Below are positions 31,961 to 42,434 of a DNA stretch of 64,000 nucleotides, in pieces; positions within the stretch are counted from its first letter, which is position 1, and each line of letters opens with the position of its first letter. Source of the stretch: Erodium maritimum (lineage: Eukaryota > Streptophyta > Magnoliopsida > Geraniales > Geraniaceae); assembly GCA_963921825.1 (NCBI GenBank), contig OY997588.1, positions 55,746,803 to 55,810,802 of the forward strand, given 5' to 3'. Both the position numbers and the translations under genes were made by a program. Under the pieces are notes generated by a model. That model saw nothing but the letters and a program-made list of their open reading frames with translations. It was not told where the DNA came from and ran no database searches.

Positions 31961-32828
31961 CATGTGTTTGGTTGTTGGTGTCTTGTTGGCCTTGAGTGCC
32001 TGTGGAGTTGTCACCGGTGTCGTTACTGTCTGTTTGAACTTGTTTGTGATTGTGATTGGTTACTTGATACTGGTGGAGGTTGTCTGGTGTAGCTAGCCTC
32101 CCGACTGGGATCGGGAGAAGCGGAGAGGTTGTGGGCTAGCTCCCCGACTGGGATCAGGGGAAGGACGCGCGGGTGTGGCTAACCACCCGACTGGGATCGG
32201 GTGAAGTGGAGAGGTTGTGGGTTAGCCTCCCGACTGGGATCGGGAGAAGTTGCGCGACAGGTCGACCGCCTGGCCCGATTGGGATCGGAAAGGGCGAGAT
32301 ACAGAGATGGGTTACTGAGCAGCTGGTTTGCGATCCTTTGTGATCTTGTTTGGTATTGTGTGGTTGTCAGTCGTGTCTTGGAGGAGGTCGTCAATCGTAG
32401 TGTGGGGTCTACTTTCACGTGTCTGAGGGTTGAGTCAATTGAGGAAAGTGTTGGTCGTGTGTGTGTCTTTGAGTCGTTGTTGGTGTCACCGGCTTTGTCT
32501 GCTAAGTATGCAGTAGTCAGTCTGTTATTTTTGGTGGTGAGCGAATGCTCACCCCTAGCTGCTTTTCCTACAGGTACCGTTCGCAGTCTGGACTAGGTGA
32601 GCTCCTGAAGCTTGTAGAGCTTGAAGCGGGTTGTTGGGGGTTTTGAGTCTAGTGACGTGTACCTCGTTTTTTTGTCCAAGTGTGGGACTAATATTTTTTA
32701 GATGTAAATATTATTATTTTGTGGAACTAATTTGGCTTTCAAAGTGTTTTAATGAAAACAGGCTTCAAGTATTGTACTTTTTAAACGTTCGCGTTCCTAG
32801 TTCGGATCGCCGAAATTGGGGCGTGACA

Positions 32829-32912
32829 GCTTTTCTCCATTTCAAGAGTGACATGAATTACACTCCTAATATTGGAGACCAATAGCGCGAGATGGAGCTT
32901 GGAATCAGCCAT
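32829..32912 (-). pseudogene. copia gag, N-terminal piece
   Basis: The minus strand reads MADSKLHLALLVSNIRS from an ATG at 32,912, close to the usual start of plant copia gag. It runs to the LTR E insertion point, where the frame continues in the piece below 29,936. The start lies about 105 bases after the primer-binding site, as expected for the element. Confidence 0.75.
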
Positions 32913-33017
32913 GATTGGCGTTCTTTCAGAGAGAAATAGTAGAGTTGTAGTCTTGAGAAACAGAATGAGAGAAAGAGGAGTGTGACAGAAAAAAATAGGT
33001 TTAGTTGTTTAATTAAA

Positions 33018-33029
33018 CCTCTGATACCA
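33018..33029 (-). other. copia primer-binding site
   Basis: The minus strand reads TGGTATCAGAGG directly after an LTR end TCTAACA. It matches the 3' end of initiator tRNA-Met, the usual primer for copia minus-strand synthesis. Confidence 0.8.
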
Positions 33030-33215
33030 TGTTAGAATAAGTGGCTTTTTATTTTCATTGATGTATTCCATATAAGTACAAGTATAATCATATATTAAAT
33101 ATAAGATATACATGATCATTAATATAAAATACAAATGGTAAATATCTTATCTAATAGATATCATGAATACATTTTCAATGGTATTTATCTAGTAGAACCT
33201 ATCTATAAATGCACT

Positions 33216-33394
33216 CATATACAATTGTTTAAACTTCACTCATTTCGCCCCAGCTTTTATCATCTACAACACATATTTGGATGTGTATCACAATTCCTCA
33301 ATTTCTTGTACACATCCAAATACAAAATGAAGCCTCCAAATACTTGGAATGCATAAATTACAAATTTCCAATGTTTCATTTTTTTTCTTCAATT
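33216..33394. other. Spacer and LINE target site
   Basis: AT-rich sequence, with two near-complementary ACACATATTTGGATGTG-like parts at 33,270-33,320 (inverted). It ends with TTTTTTCTTCAATT at 33,381-33,394, which is the LINE target-site duplication. Confidence 0.5.
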
Positions 33395-33544
33395 TTTATT
33401 TTGATCAACGAGAGCATATTATAACAATCCTCTTCTGAGGTAGAAAACATGTTTTACAAAAAATCCCCCCAACTGACTACAGTTCGGGAGAAATGGCACA
33501 AATAAACAGGAAAAAACTTCAAACTTAAATCAAGGTTTGTTTGG

Positions 33545-33943
33545 CCAAAGTAAGTAATGAGAAATGAGCATTATCATCTTAATGAGAAATGAGCATTATC
33601 ATCTTCAATGTGAGTGGAGTGTTTGAGCTGCAATTGTCGGCTGCAATATGGGCAGTGAGTTTGGGGAGCTGCAATATCTTCAGTAAGATCTTGAAAAAAT
33701 GCCTTGATCGAAAAATCTTCTGATATAGTTATGAGTATGAGTTGTCTGCTGCAGAATGGATAAGAGCCTGGCTTTGGTTTTGTTGATAGTGTTTCAGTAA
33801 GTCACTTGGAGGGGGAGGATATGAGGCTGGCCTTGCTGATGCTGTGTTGAGAGGGACTTGAGAGAGTGGCTTGAGTTCCAAGTAAACTTGTTGATGCTGT
33901 GTTGAGAGGGGCTTGAGAGAATTGCTTGAGTTCCAAGTAAATA
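33545..33943. repeat. Short tandem duplications in LINE 3' UTR
   Basis: TAATGAGAAATGAGCATTATCATCTT-type text occurs twice near 33,548-33,604. A unit of about 55 bp (core TTGATGCTGTGTTGAGAGGG...CTTGAG) occurs twice at about 33,835-33,943. Confidence 0.8.
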
Positions 33944-34126
33944 TAACTTGGGTGTCAAGGCAAGTGTGGCATCTGCAAGTTCAATTCGATCTAATAGCAT
34001 GCTTTCAGAAGTAATCAAGAAATGTGGATCAGTAGTGTGTGAAACAATAAAAGGATTGAAAATGATCCCTGTGAAAGATGAACAGAGAAGAAAGGTGAGC
34101 ACTCAAACCTAAAGAATAAGCTACCC

Positions 34127-35228
34127 TCACACCAAGAGAGAAAGAAGGAACCCCCACTCCAAAAGAACAGAACCCAGAGTCTCTCCTAACCTCACAATCC
34201 TAAAATCCTCACCACCAACCACCCAATCCCAAACCCTTCCCAAACCAGACCCAAATGTAGAGAAAATAAAACTCCAAGATAATATACCAAAAGTCTGCTT
34301 TGTACCAGTTGAGGATAAGCAGAGATGTATTACTTTCTTGTTGCACAAGATTTTGGATTGGCAATCCAGTCTTGAATAGTGAAGTGATAGTTGGAGTTGA
34401 AAGAATCCCACTCCCATCCATAGACCTTGTTTAAGATTTTGTTGAAGATTGTCTCAGATGATTCATCTACCTCATTAGATTGCAATGTGTTCCTTGCAAG
34501 CCATAATTTCCATAATGTGACTTGGATTATACTTCCCCAACATCTTTCTAGCCTTGGGCGAACAAGAGAGGACCAGCTGCAGGAGAGTTGTTTAACATCT
34601 GGAGGACTAATCCAGACAACCCCCCACCATCTGCAAATTAATGTCCATGTATTCCAAGCTTTTGAGCAGTGTAATAAGATGTGTGCTCCATCCTCAAAGT
34701 CCCATGAGCAATAAGGGTAGATCATTTGTTGAAGTGATAGTTCCATTCCCCTTCCTTCTAGAAAACATTTTGAGGGGATTGCTTCAAGACAAGCAAGCCA
34801 AGAGAAGGCACAAAGTTTTGGGGGTACACCTGAGTTCCATACCTTTGAGGTCCATTCTACAGCAGTACTATTTTGTTGAGCAAGCAAAGTATAAATTCTA
34901 CTGACTGTAAAACCTTTTTCATGTAGTGTCCATCATAGTTTATCCTCAGCGGTGGTTATGGTGATAGAGCCTAGAATGGTTGAGAGTGATCCCCACTCAA
35001 GAATCTCCCTGCCCATGGGATCCCTTCTGAACATGAGGTCCCAGTCCCCATTAGATCTGATCTCTGCAATGGTTTTGCTTTTGGAGTTTGATAAGGCATA
35101 GAGTCTTGGATAGCAAGTTTTAAAGGGTATGTCTCCCCACCAGTGATCATGCCAAAATTGTATTCTATTTCCTTTGCCCAAAGTCCCAGTGAGGCCCTTG
35201 TCCCCAAAGCAGTCTGCAAACACATCAT
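34127..35228 (-). pseudogene. LINE ORF2 C-terminal region
   Basis: Two frames carry the part after RT. The frame at 34,933-35,228 has GKGNRIQFWHDHWWGD, the G-x-G..FW.D.W motif found after RT in plant LINEs. The frame at 34,330-34,887 has WNSGVPPKLCAFSWLACL and MIYPYCSWDFEDGAHILLHC, the zf-RVT knuckle (C..C..H..C). Stops separate the two (near 34,930) and separate both from the RT frame (35,403). The region helps bind RNA in L1 proteins. The ends of the real ORF are unclear. Confidence 0.85.
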
Positions 35229-35402
35229 CTTTGAGGAGAACTAGAAAATGAGAGATAAAACTTGGTCTTCCTATCTCAGAGAATTTTGATAAGTCTCATT
35301 CATTGAAGTTCCAGCCCATTTTAGCACAGATTGTTTGCTTCCAAAGTGAGTTTTCTTCTAGAGAAAATCTCCACCACCATTTTGCTAATAAAGAGATATT
35401 CA

Positions 35403-36887
35403 TCAAATGTAGGTTTTTATGCCTAACCCTCCAAATTCTTTGGATTTACAAATCTGATTCCAGCCAACCTTACAGAAGACCTTAGCAGAAGCATCACCAT
35501 GCCAGAAAAACCTTCTTTGCCAACTTTCCATTTCTTTCACAACTGCTTTTGGGGGTTTGAGTAGGGAGAAGTAATATAGGGGTAGTTCACTAAGTGTTGA
35601 TTTTATCAGAGTGATCCTTCCTCCAAAAGATAACAATTTTGCTTGCCACAGTCCAAGACTCTTTTTGAATTTCTGAATGATAGGCTGCCAAGTTATAATC
35701 CTTTTGGAGCTGGCACCCAAAGAGAAGCCAATGTAAGTTAATGGTAGTTTTCCACAATTACAGGCCAAGATTGTTGAATATTGTTGGGCTTCTTTTGGGG
35801 TTACATTGAGAGGAATTAGAGAGGATTTGCTATAATTGACATTCAGACCTGTTGTGAGCTTGAATATGGAGAGAGTGTTTTTCAAATTCTGAGCTCCTTC
35901 TGCATTGGCCTTGATAAAGAATAGAGAGTCATCTGTAAATTGTAGATGAGATATGGTTGGTCCATTGATTCCCAAAGAAATACCTTGCAACTGATCATGT
36001 AATAAGGTTGATTTCATAATCTGATTTAGTGATTCAGCAGCTAGAGCAAAGAGAAGAGGAGATAAGGCACAACCCTGCCTTAGTCCTCTAGATAACTTAA
36101 AGTCTGATGTTGGGGAGCCATTGATAAGTATAGACACATGAGCTCTGAAGCAGGATATCATCCAAAATCTCCACTGGAAACCAAAGCCCATTTTTTGAAG
36201 CAGCTTCATTATATATAACCAGTTGACTTTATCAAAAGCCTTCTCAAAATCAGCTATAAAGATCAATGCTGGCATCTTTGAATGCTTGATTTTATGCACC
36301 ACCTCATTGGCCACTAGCACCCCATCTAGAATCTGTCTCCCAGCAATGAAGCCTGTTTGCTCAAAACCAACCAAGTCACTGACCACTCCTTTCAGCCTTG
36401 AAGATAATAATTTTGTGAGTATTTTATAGGGTCCAGTCATTAGACTTATAGGTCTGAAATCATCAAATGTGAGGGGGGCATCACATTTTGGAATAAGGGT
36501 GAGGAAGGATGAATTTAAGCCTTTTCCCAAGTGTCCTGTCCTATGAAAGTACTGAATAAAGTTTATTAGATCCTCCTTGATGATTGGCCAACAAACTTGA
36601 TAGAACCTTAGAGAGTATCCATCAGCACCAGGAGCCTTATCTCCAGCACATGCCATTAGAGCCAATAAGATTTCCTCTTCAGTAAAGGGTCTTTCTAGAT
36701 CAGCAGCTTTTTCTGGAGAAATTGTCTTGAAGTTCATGAGATCAAGGTTGGTGTGGTTTGTTGTTTGTTCAGTGAATCTTGCACAGAAGTGACTGGCAGC
36801 TGAATCTTTGATCTGATCAGGTTCTTCTAATAAAACATCATTGACCAAGACTTGAGAGATTTTTTTTCCTACAACCCATGATGCCAT
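35403..36887 (-). pseudogene. LINE ORF2 reverse transcriptase
   Basis: A 494-residue frame with the RVT_1 core: GADGYSLRFYQ at 88-97, FIADFEKAFDKVNW at 210-223, GLRQGCALSPLLF at 268-280, and the catalytic box QFTDDSLFF at 316-324. That box is FTDD instead of the more usual F/Y-A-D-D; both Asp are kept. The RT frame joins the endonuclease frame in an A-run at about 36,885, with a shift. The conserved W..DGD.NT.FFH segment that normally sits at this join is not seen, which suggests a small deletion. LINE RT copies its RNA at a nicked chromosomal site. Confidence 0.92.
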
Positions 36888-37945
36888 TTTTTTCTAGCCT
36901 TTTGGCTCCATAACTTGGCCTGCAACTTGATTTTGAGTGTCAATGTAGCTCTTTTGTAACCTCTGTCAGTGCATTCAGAGGGAGTAAGAACCCTATCTTC
37001 TACTACTGTATCAAGATTATCTAGTTCTGAGGTGAGGAGTTTTATGTCAGTGTCTAAAATACCAAAGACTTGTATGTTCCACTCCTTCAAATTTTTCTTT
37101 AGAAGCTTGAGTTTTCTCCAGAGAATCAAATGTGGTTGACCTGAGATATGGTATGAGGACCAAAATTGCTGCACAACATTGAAGAATCTAGCATCCTCTA
37201 GCCAGATGTTGAGAAATTTGAAGGGTCTTGGCCCCCAATCAGTTTGTTCATCTAATAGTAGTAGAGCTCTATGATCTGAAAGACCTCTTGATAGACACTT
37301 CTGTGTGAGATTATTAAATTTGTGGAGGAAGCCTGAACTGATAAGGAACCTGTCTGTCCTTGAGGCTTGGGAACCTGCATCAAACCAAGTAAATTTTCCT
37401 CCATTAAGAGGTAGATCAATCAAAGATAAGCTGTCAATTAGGCCTTGGAAAGAGGCAATGTCATTTTTTGAGGCTCTTCTAGAGGATCTTTCATCCCTGT
37501 CCAGTACTGCATTGAAGTCACCAGCCAAGACTAATGATGGAGTAGGAGAGGAGGAGTTGAGTTCAGCAACTAATTCTAGCCAGAGTGATCTTCTGCCTCT
37601 ACTATCACATGGGGCATAAACATTAGTTATACAACAAGGTTCTCCAGTACTTTTGATCAATCCAAACCATAAAAGAGCTCCATTAATCTTCTTTGTCCTA
37701 GTGAGTTGGAAGTAAGAGGTTTTCCAGCATGTTATTATTCCACCAGATAGTCCTTCAGAGGGAATGAAGTTCAATTCCCATCCCCAATTCATACCACAAG
37801 ATCTGACAAAGCCTGCAGTAGGAGCCAGTAATTTTGATTCTTGAATGAGAACCATGGAGGGAAGTTGCTTGCGGATCACGTCACCCAGTGACTTCCTCTT
37901 TTGTGAGGAAGAGAGTCCTCTCAAATTCCAAGAGAGGATCTTCAT
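36869..37945 (-). pseudogene. LINE ORF2 endonuclease (APE type)
   Basis: Start Met chosen at 37,945 (MKILSWNLRGL), the standard start of plant L1 ORF2; the open frame extends upstream to 37,990 without similarity. Catalytic motifs of the exonuclease-endonuclease-phosphatase fold are present: SWNLRG (Asn), IQESKL (Glu), GDFNAV (Asp, Asn) and SDHRAL (Asp, His). The nuclease nicks target DNA to prime reverse transcription. It ends at 36,869 after KARKKWHHGL because of the frameshift into RT. Otherwise the domain looks complete. Confidence 0.92.
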
Positions 37946-38119
37946 GTTGCTCTTATAAATGAGGGAATGGAGTGGGTATGTTACCCACATCCAAAGGTAA
38001 AACTGACCCTATAATATGATCTTCAGTACCCTCAACTGGACAGGGTTGCATAGCTCTATCATCATCTAGTGAGGCAAGATCTTGAAGAATCAGTTCTTCA
38101 CTGCAATCAGTTGATAATC

Positions 38120-38894
38120 CTATGATTTTCCCAAATGACCAAGCCTTTTTTGCTTAGTTAAGTTGCCCTTTTGATATGTAAGTCTTTGAGGAAGTTGGGG
38201 TTTCTTTGAACTTTGATCTTGTTGGGTAAATGTGTGGAGAGTGGGTGCCTTTGTTCTTTTTTCCTTTGCCTTTGGTTTTGGAAAGAGGTGGGAATTTTGA
38301 ATCATCAATATCTGGAAAATCTGTTGCCAGCTTCAGTGGGGTAGCCTTGAGGGTTTTACTGTCACTTCTTAGTAAATCCAGCCCTTCTATTTCTAATTGC
38401 AGCTGTTGAGTGTGAGGTTGAGTTGATTGTTTCTCTGAAAATCCTTCTTTTGGGACAGTAGTAATTAATATTGGTGTTTCCAAAGTCTTTCCTTCCAAGT
38501 TAAAGTTAGGTCTCATATTTTGGGGCTCCCCCAGCATTAATGTCTGTGATGGCATTGTACTTGCAGGGTTGGCTTGTGGTTGAACCAGTTGGCAAGTAAC
38601 TGAGAGTTGTGCTTGTGGTGTGCATGAGGCTGACTGAATTGGTTAGGCCAAATTGATGGAATTTGAACAGTGGGTTTGAGATTTTGTAACTCCAGGATCT
38701 TCTTCTGATTCAAAGGTGTCCTGTACCACTTGGTTTAGAATTGAAAATCGATTACTTGAATCAGTTGCAGGGGCTATAGGAGAGGAAACAGGATTTTCCT
38801 CATTGATTGAGTCAATGACAAAGATTTGGGTGGTATTAACTGCTTCAATCCCACGAGGTGTTTCAGAGGAATTAATGAGGTGGGTGGATGTGGT
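38120..38894 (-). pseudogene. LINE ORF1 C-terminal tail, broken
   Basis: Frames at 38,154-38,555 and neighbours carry Ser/Thr/Pro/Lys-rich low-complexity text (FPPLSKTKGKGKKNKG), the usual basic tail of LINE ORF1 proteins. A stop at 38,895 cuts it from the main ORF1 frame, with at least one further stop near 38,640. It lies just upstream of ORF2, as the end of ORF1 should. Confidence 0.6.
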
Positions 38895-40235
38895 TTAAAG
38901 ATCCGAGGTTGGAGGATCACCCAGCTGAGAGGACATTAATTCCTCAGAGAGTGAATGTAATGAAACATTCGAATCCTCAGCATCACTTTCTTGAGTAATA
39001 ACCTGCAATTTTTGTAACCCAGAGATTTCTTGTGGACAAAGACTTTTAACCCAAATTGGAAAGGTTTGCTTACCTAATAGAATGGTTGCTTCTGAGGATA
39101 TATGTGAGAAGGAAGTAGAGTGTATCAGAACATAAGCTCCTTCTAGATTAGTGCCAGCAGTTGTTATTGGATGAGTATATACATAGGTGCCAAAGCTGGT
39201 TACTGCAGAAGCAAAAGTTTCATCACACCATCCTTGATATGGTATGCCTCTGATTTTTACCCAAGAGAATTGACCACCATACTTATAGAGAAGATCCTTT
39301 CCAGGAATGAAGGAGAGCCAGTTCTTTAGCCATGCTCCATTATCCTTCAGAAACTCTTGATCTAACTCAGAGCTGTCACAGTGAATCAACAATGTATTAC
39401 TCCCCAAATCCTTAACCTGAAGCTCACACACTCCTTCCATTATCAGATCTCTTGAAATAGAGGCAGCATTATGATTGTTGAGAGCTATAGCAAGATGAGC
39501 CTTTTCGAAGAAATTATGATTGGATGTAACTATAGAGCCTTGATTGGTAGGAGGCTTGAATGCATTTCCAAAATGGGATCTGTGATTTTGCTGATTGCTT
39601 CTTGCCTCAGTGACAAAGAGTTTGTAGCCATTAATGGTATAGCCATTGAATATAGAGATAGCCTCCTTTAATTGCTTCTGAAGTTGAAAGTAGCAGAATC
39701 CATATTTCTTGCCCAACTTTCTTGGAGTGATAGGTATATGTGTTTTAACGATTCCTCCTACTTCTTCAAAGAGGGTTGCCAGCCAAGCTTGAGTTTCTTT
39801 AATAGGGATATTATGGACATAAGCTACAAAGGTGTCTCGAGGGTTTTGAGGGGCAGAGTATGTCCTGAATGTTGGAGGTTTGTGAGTAGGATTCTGGTGA
39901 TGTATGGTTTCTACAGAGTATGAGGGGGTTACATCTGGTCCTGATAGAACTGGTTTGAAATATTGATCATAAAACATCTTCTGTCCATCAATTAATTTGG
40001 TGCAACCTCCAGGTGAATACTCCTGGGTTTTATCTGTGGAAGAGGACAAATGTGCTGGTTGAAACCTTCTTCTTCTTGTTTTGAGCAGTGTCTGAGGTTG
40101 ATTTTCAAAGCCAGGTGGTGGTCCTATGGAGGAGGATGTGGCTGTTTTTAGTGAATTGGTGACTGGGGCTTTGTAAGTGCAGGTTGGTTGAGCAGCAGGA
40201 TGGATCTCCCCCATTAGCTCTTCCATGGATAGCAT
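38895..40235 (-). pseudogene. LINE ORF1 RNA-binding protein
   Basis: A 446-residue frame from MLSMEELMGE. Residues about 134-212 form an RRM: RNP2-like FVAYVHNIP at 136-144, RNP1-like KKYGFCYFQL at 176-185, then NGYTINGYKLFVTEARS. Residues about 250-430 resemble the DUF4283-type domain of plant LINE ORF1 proteins (VKDLGSNTLLIHC, WLSFIPGKDLL, WVKIRGIPYQGW). No CCHC knuckle is visible in this frame. ORF1 proteins coat the LINE RNA. The stop at 38,895 seems premature, since a basic tail follows. A second in-frame Met at residue 4 could also be the start. Confidence 0.88.
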
Positions 40236-40498
40236 GGTTGAGCAGCTGAATCTTTGTTGCTGAAAGTTAGTTCAGAGACACTGAGAAATAGTGGCCCAAG
40301 AGTAGATGATAGGAATGGTGATCCGGTGAGCCTTTCACCCTGGATACTACACCAATAGAGAAGACGATTGCTGAAGAACTAACGAAGAACAGATGAGAAA
40401 TGTTGAAGATGCTACAGTAAGTGTACTGTAGAGCTAGAGAGAATTGAAGTAAGCGTTTTTATCTAATTGTTATTTGGTTGAGTCTTTTTTCTTCAATT

Positions 40499-41282
40499 GG
40501 CATTCAATTCCTCAACCAAAATGAAAATGCAGAAGTTCTCCCCCTCTCCCTTGCACACGATATAGGTCTTGGACGGCGAAAACAAAAGAAGAAATGAAAT
40601 AAGATAAGAAAAATTAGGTTTGTGTAGAATAAAGGGTATATTTGTCATTTTTAGAAAAAGTAGGGTCATGTGCGAAGCACATGATCATTTTCCGTCCAAA
40701 AATGGACGAAAAATTAATAGTGGGTATGAAAGTGACAAAAGCGCAATTCTAAGGCAGTGAGATGAAATTTACCCTATTTTTTATAACTAAATTTATAGAT
40801 ATAAAAATAAAATGTGATTTTAACAAGACACATATGATTTTAAATAATTTTTTATTAACGGGTAAAAGGGTTTAAGAATAGGATTAGATTTGTGTAATTT
40901 TTTATATTAACCGAAGATATTATCGTCATTTTACAAATAAATACTAACAGACACTGATGAGAAAATAGATGTCATTACAAGGTGACAGATTGTGGTATGT
41001 ATTTGTTACGAATTTAATTTGAAATAAGTATCCCATAATCGCGTATAGGTTGAGATTAGTAAATATAATGAACCTTATTTTACATTATAAGCTTTGACAA
41101 ATCAAACACCATTGATATGTGTTGCACCAAGCACCATGATTCTCAAGATAGGCATTTATAGCATAGTAATTATTGGATATCGATAATAATTTATTAAAAT
41201 GAAATATCCTACAAATGTTACCAATTACACTATTTCTCTAGCAAGTTTGGATGCATCATGACAGTAGAGAGGGGTCAATTAA
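40499..41282. mobile_element. Spacer with MULE-end relics
   Basis: At 40,616-40,774 the text GTGAGATGAAATTTACCC, GATCATTTTCCGTCCAAAAATGGACG and AGGGTATATTTGTCATTTTTAG matches the style of the MULE end at 56,497, reversed; no opposite end is found. At 40,870-41,020 is text like the right arm of the first MULE (CGTCATTTTACAAATAAA..., TTGTTACGAATTTAA). No genes. Confidence 0.4.
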
Positions 41283-41552
41283 TTAGAGCATCCACATCCA
41301 TCTCGTCGGTAGCGCTGACGAGATGGATTAAAATATTAGGTTTTAATCGCCCAGCCAGCTCACCGCCAGTAAGCTCTACAGTGGCGATTTCGTTGCCGAC
41401 GGAGAGCCGCCGACGAGATGGGAAAAACCATATTTAAAACAAATTTATTTTTTATAAATTTAAAACCACAATTTTATTATAATTAGGATAATTACCAAAC
41501 ACACGATACATAAACACATAAACTATAGATACTTTTATTACACGTTCACGCT

Positions 41553-41942
41553 TTACAGCTCATGAACGTACTGGAGGAATTTGGATTGGTCTCGAACGAC
41601 CTCCCACAGATAGCACTTCGTGAAATGTTGGCCATGGCGCATGTGGTACTCAATGGTCGCTGCAGAGCGATGGTAATTCTCGGTATTTCCCGGCGGGGAT
41701 GCCTGAACTGCTAAACGGTAGCAAAGTTCATAACGGTAGATTTTCTTGGCGAGATCCTGCCAGTGGTCTCTACACTGCTTTTGGGTTCTCGGCGGGGAAC
41801 CGGCTGGAGCACTGTGGACAAAATTGGCGAAGACTACCGGCCAGTACCTATTATTTGGGCCCGGCCGGGCGTCGTGTAGCCAACATATGACCAACACCAT
41901 CTCTTCCTTGGCACTCCACGGGTGTGATGGTACGGCGGCCAT
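41553..41942 (-). CDS. SANT/trihelix-like ORF in Harbinger element (a)
   Basis: Start taken at MAAVPSHPWSAKEEMVL because it sits right before the domain; the frame is open upstream to 42,068 with hydrophobic, unlikely residues. The 129 residues hold one Myb/SANT-like domain: PWSAKEEMVLVICWL, then W..V...F and RTQKQCRDHWQDLAKKIYRYE, then FTKCYLWEVVRD near the end. Harbinger elements need such a Myb-like partner, which binds subterminal DNA and brings in the transposase. It appears uninterrupted. It could instead be a domesticated or captured trihelix fragment. No promoter evidence was examined beyond the element context. Confidence 0.6.
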   Translation of the reverse strand: MAAVPSHPWSAKEEMVLVICWLHDARPGPNNRYWPVVFANFVHSAPAGSPPRTQKQCRDHWQDLAKKIYRYELCYRLAVQASPPGNTENYHRSAATIEYHMRHGQHFTKCYLWEVVRDQSKFLQYVHEL

Positions 41943-42434
41943 TGGTGCTTCGAACAAGAGGAGAAAATTAGAACGGCAGAAGGTTGGGAGTAAGAGAGAG
42001 AATTGGGAGAAGAGGTGTGAAAAATGAAGAAGTATGGGGTGCAATTTATAGGCCAAGCCGCCGGCCATTAATAGGCATTTTGGTCATTTTGATGTTGGTG
42101 GCAATAATGGCACACATCCCAAGAAACCTACAATGCACTAAATGTAAAAAAACTAGTTATTCTTTACCGAAACAACATTGCATTACCGAAACATAAAATA
42201 CAAGTTTAAAAAAAAGTACATTTTTTAAAAAATGAATTAAAAACAACAATTCATTAACTAAAAAGGAAATACAACTTAAACAGAAGCAGAAGTACATAAA
42301 ATAAAGTCTGGCGTCACTGGTTCATCAGATTGCGTAAAATCGCAAGTTGCGCATTGTGGGCCTCGAGCTGGGGGGAGTCATGGCCGAAGTGTCCTTTGCT
42401 TCCGCGAGCACCCACTGATCGAATGCCTTGAGCT

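Larger units (their letters stand above)
29937..32828 (+). mobile_element. Solo LTR E (type 2) in copia gag
   Basis: From TGAAACAAGTGG (29,937) to GGGGCGTGACA (32,828), 2,892 bases. The flanks GTTTT (29,932-29,936) and GCTTT (32,829-32,833) match at 4 of 5. The first 1.5 kb resembles only LTR B: TTATAAG box at 30,066, CCCTTAGGGTTTCAG, a pyrimidine-rich leader, and CCTACG|GTGAG donor at 30,590. From about 31,467 onward it is shared with all other copies, through subrepeats (31,745-31,960), the hairpin and the CCTACAG acceptor (ends 32,573). An open frame at 30,502-30,831 crosses the donor and is not convincing as a gene. Confidence 0.82.
20832..33215 (-). mobile_element. Broken Ty1/copia element with nested insertions
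   Basis: Reading on the minus strand: an LTR piece starting near 33,215 and ending at 33,030; a primer site (33,018-33,029, complement of TGGTATCAGAGG); gag start at 32,912; gag pieces cut by solo LTRs E and D; integrase from 23,826; RT; RNase H ending near 21,027; a purine-rich GCAGGGGCG; then a 3' LTR-like piece of about 180 bases (21,018 down to about 20,836). The two LTR pieces are only loosely similar by eye, so the outer limits are uncertain. Between gag and integrase lie 23,828-25,500, which belong to other elements. The gag-integrase-RT-RNase H order defines Ty1/copia. Confidence 0.7.
33395..40484 (-). mobile_element. Full-length L1-type LINE (RRM-bearing ORF1)
   Basis: A 14-bp direct repeat TTTTTTCTTCAATT flanks it at 33,381-33,394 and 40,485-40,498. 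On the minus strand the order is: 5' leader (40,484 to about 40,240), ORF1, endonuclease, RT, a C-terminal region with a Cys/His knuckle, a 3' UTR with short tandem duplications, and the end TTGATCAAAATAAA. The size (7.09 kb), order and target repeat show a complete insertion by target-primed reverse transcription. Frameshifts and stops in both ORFs make it inactive. An RRM in ORF1 is typical of one plant L1 group (first described as BNR in beet). Confidence 0.93.
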
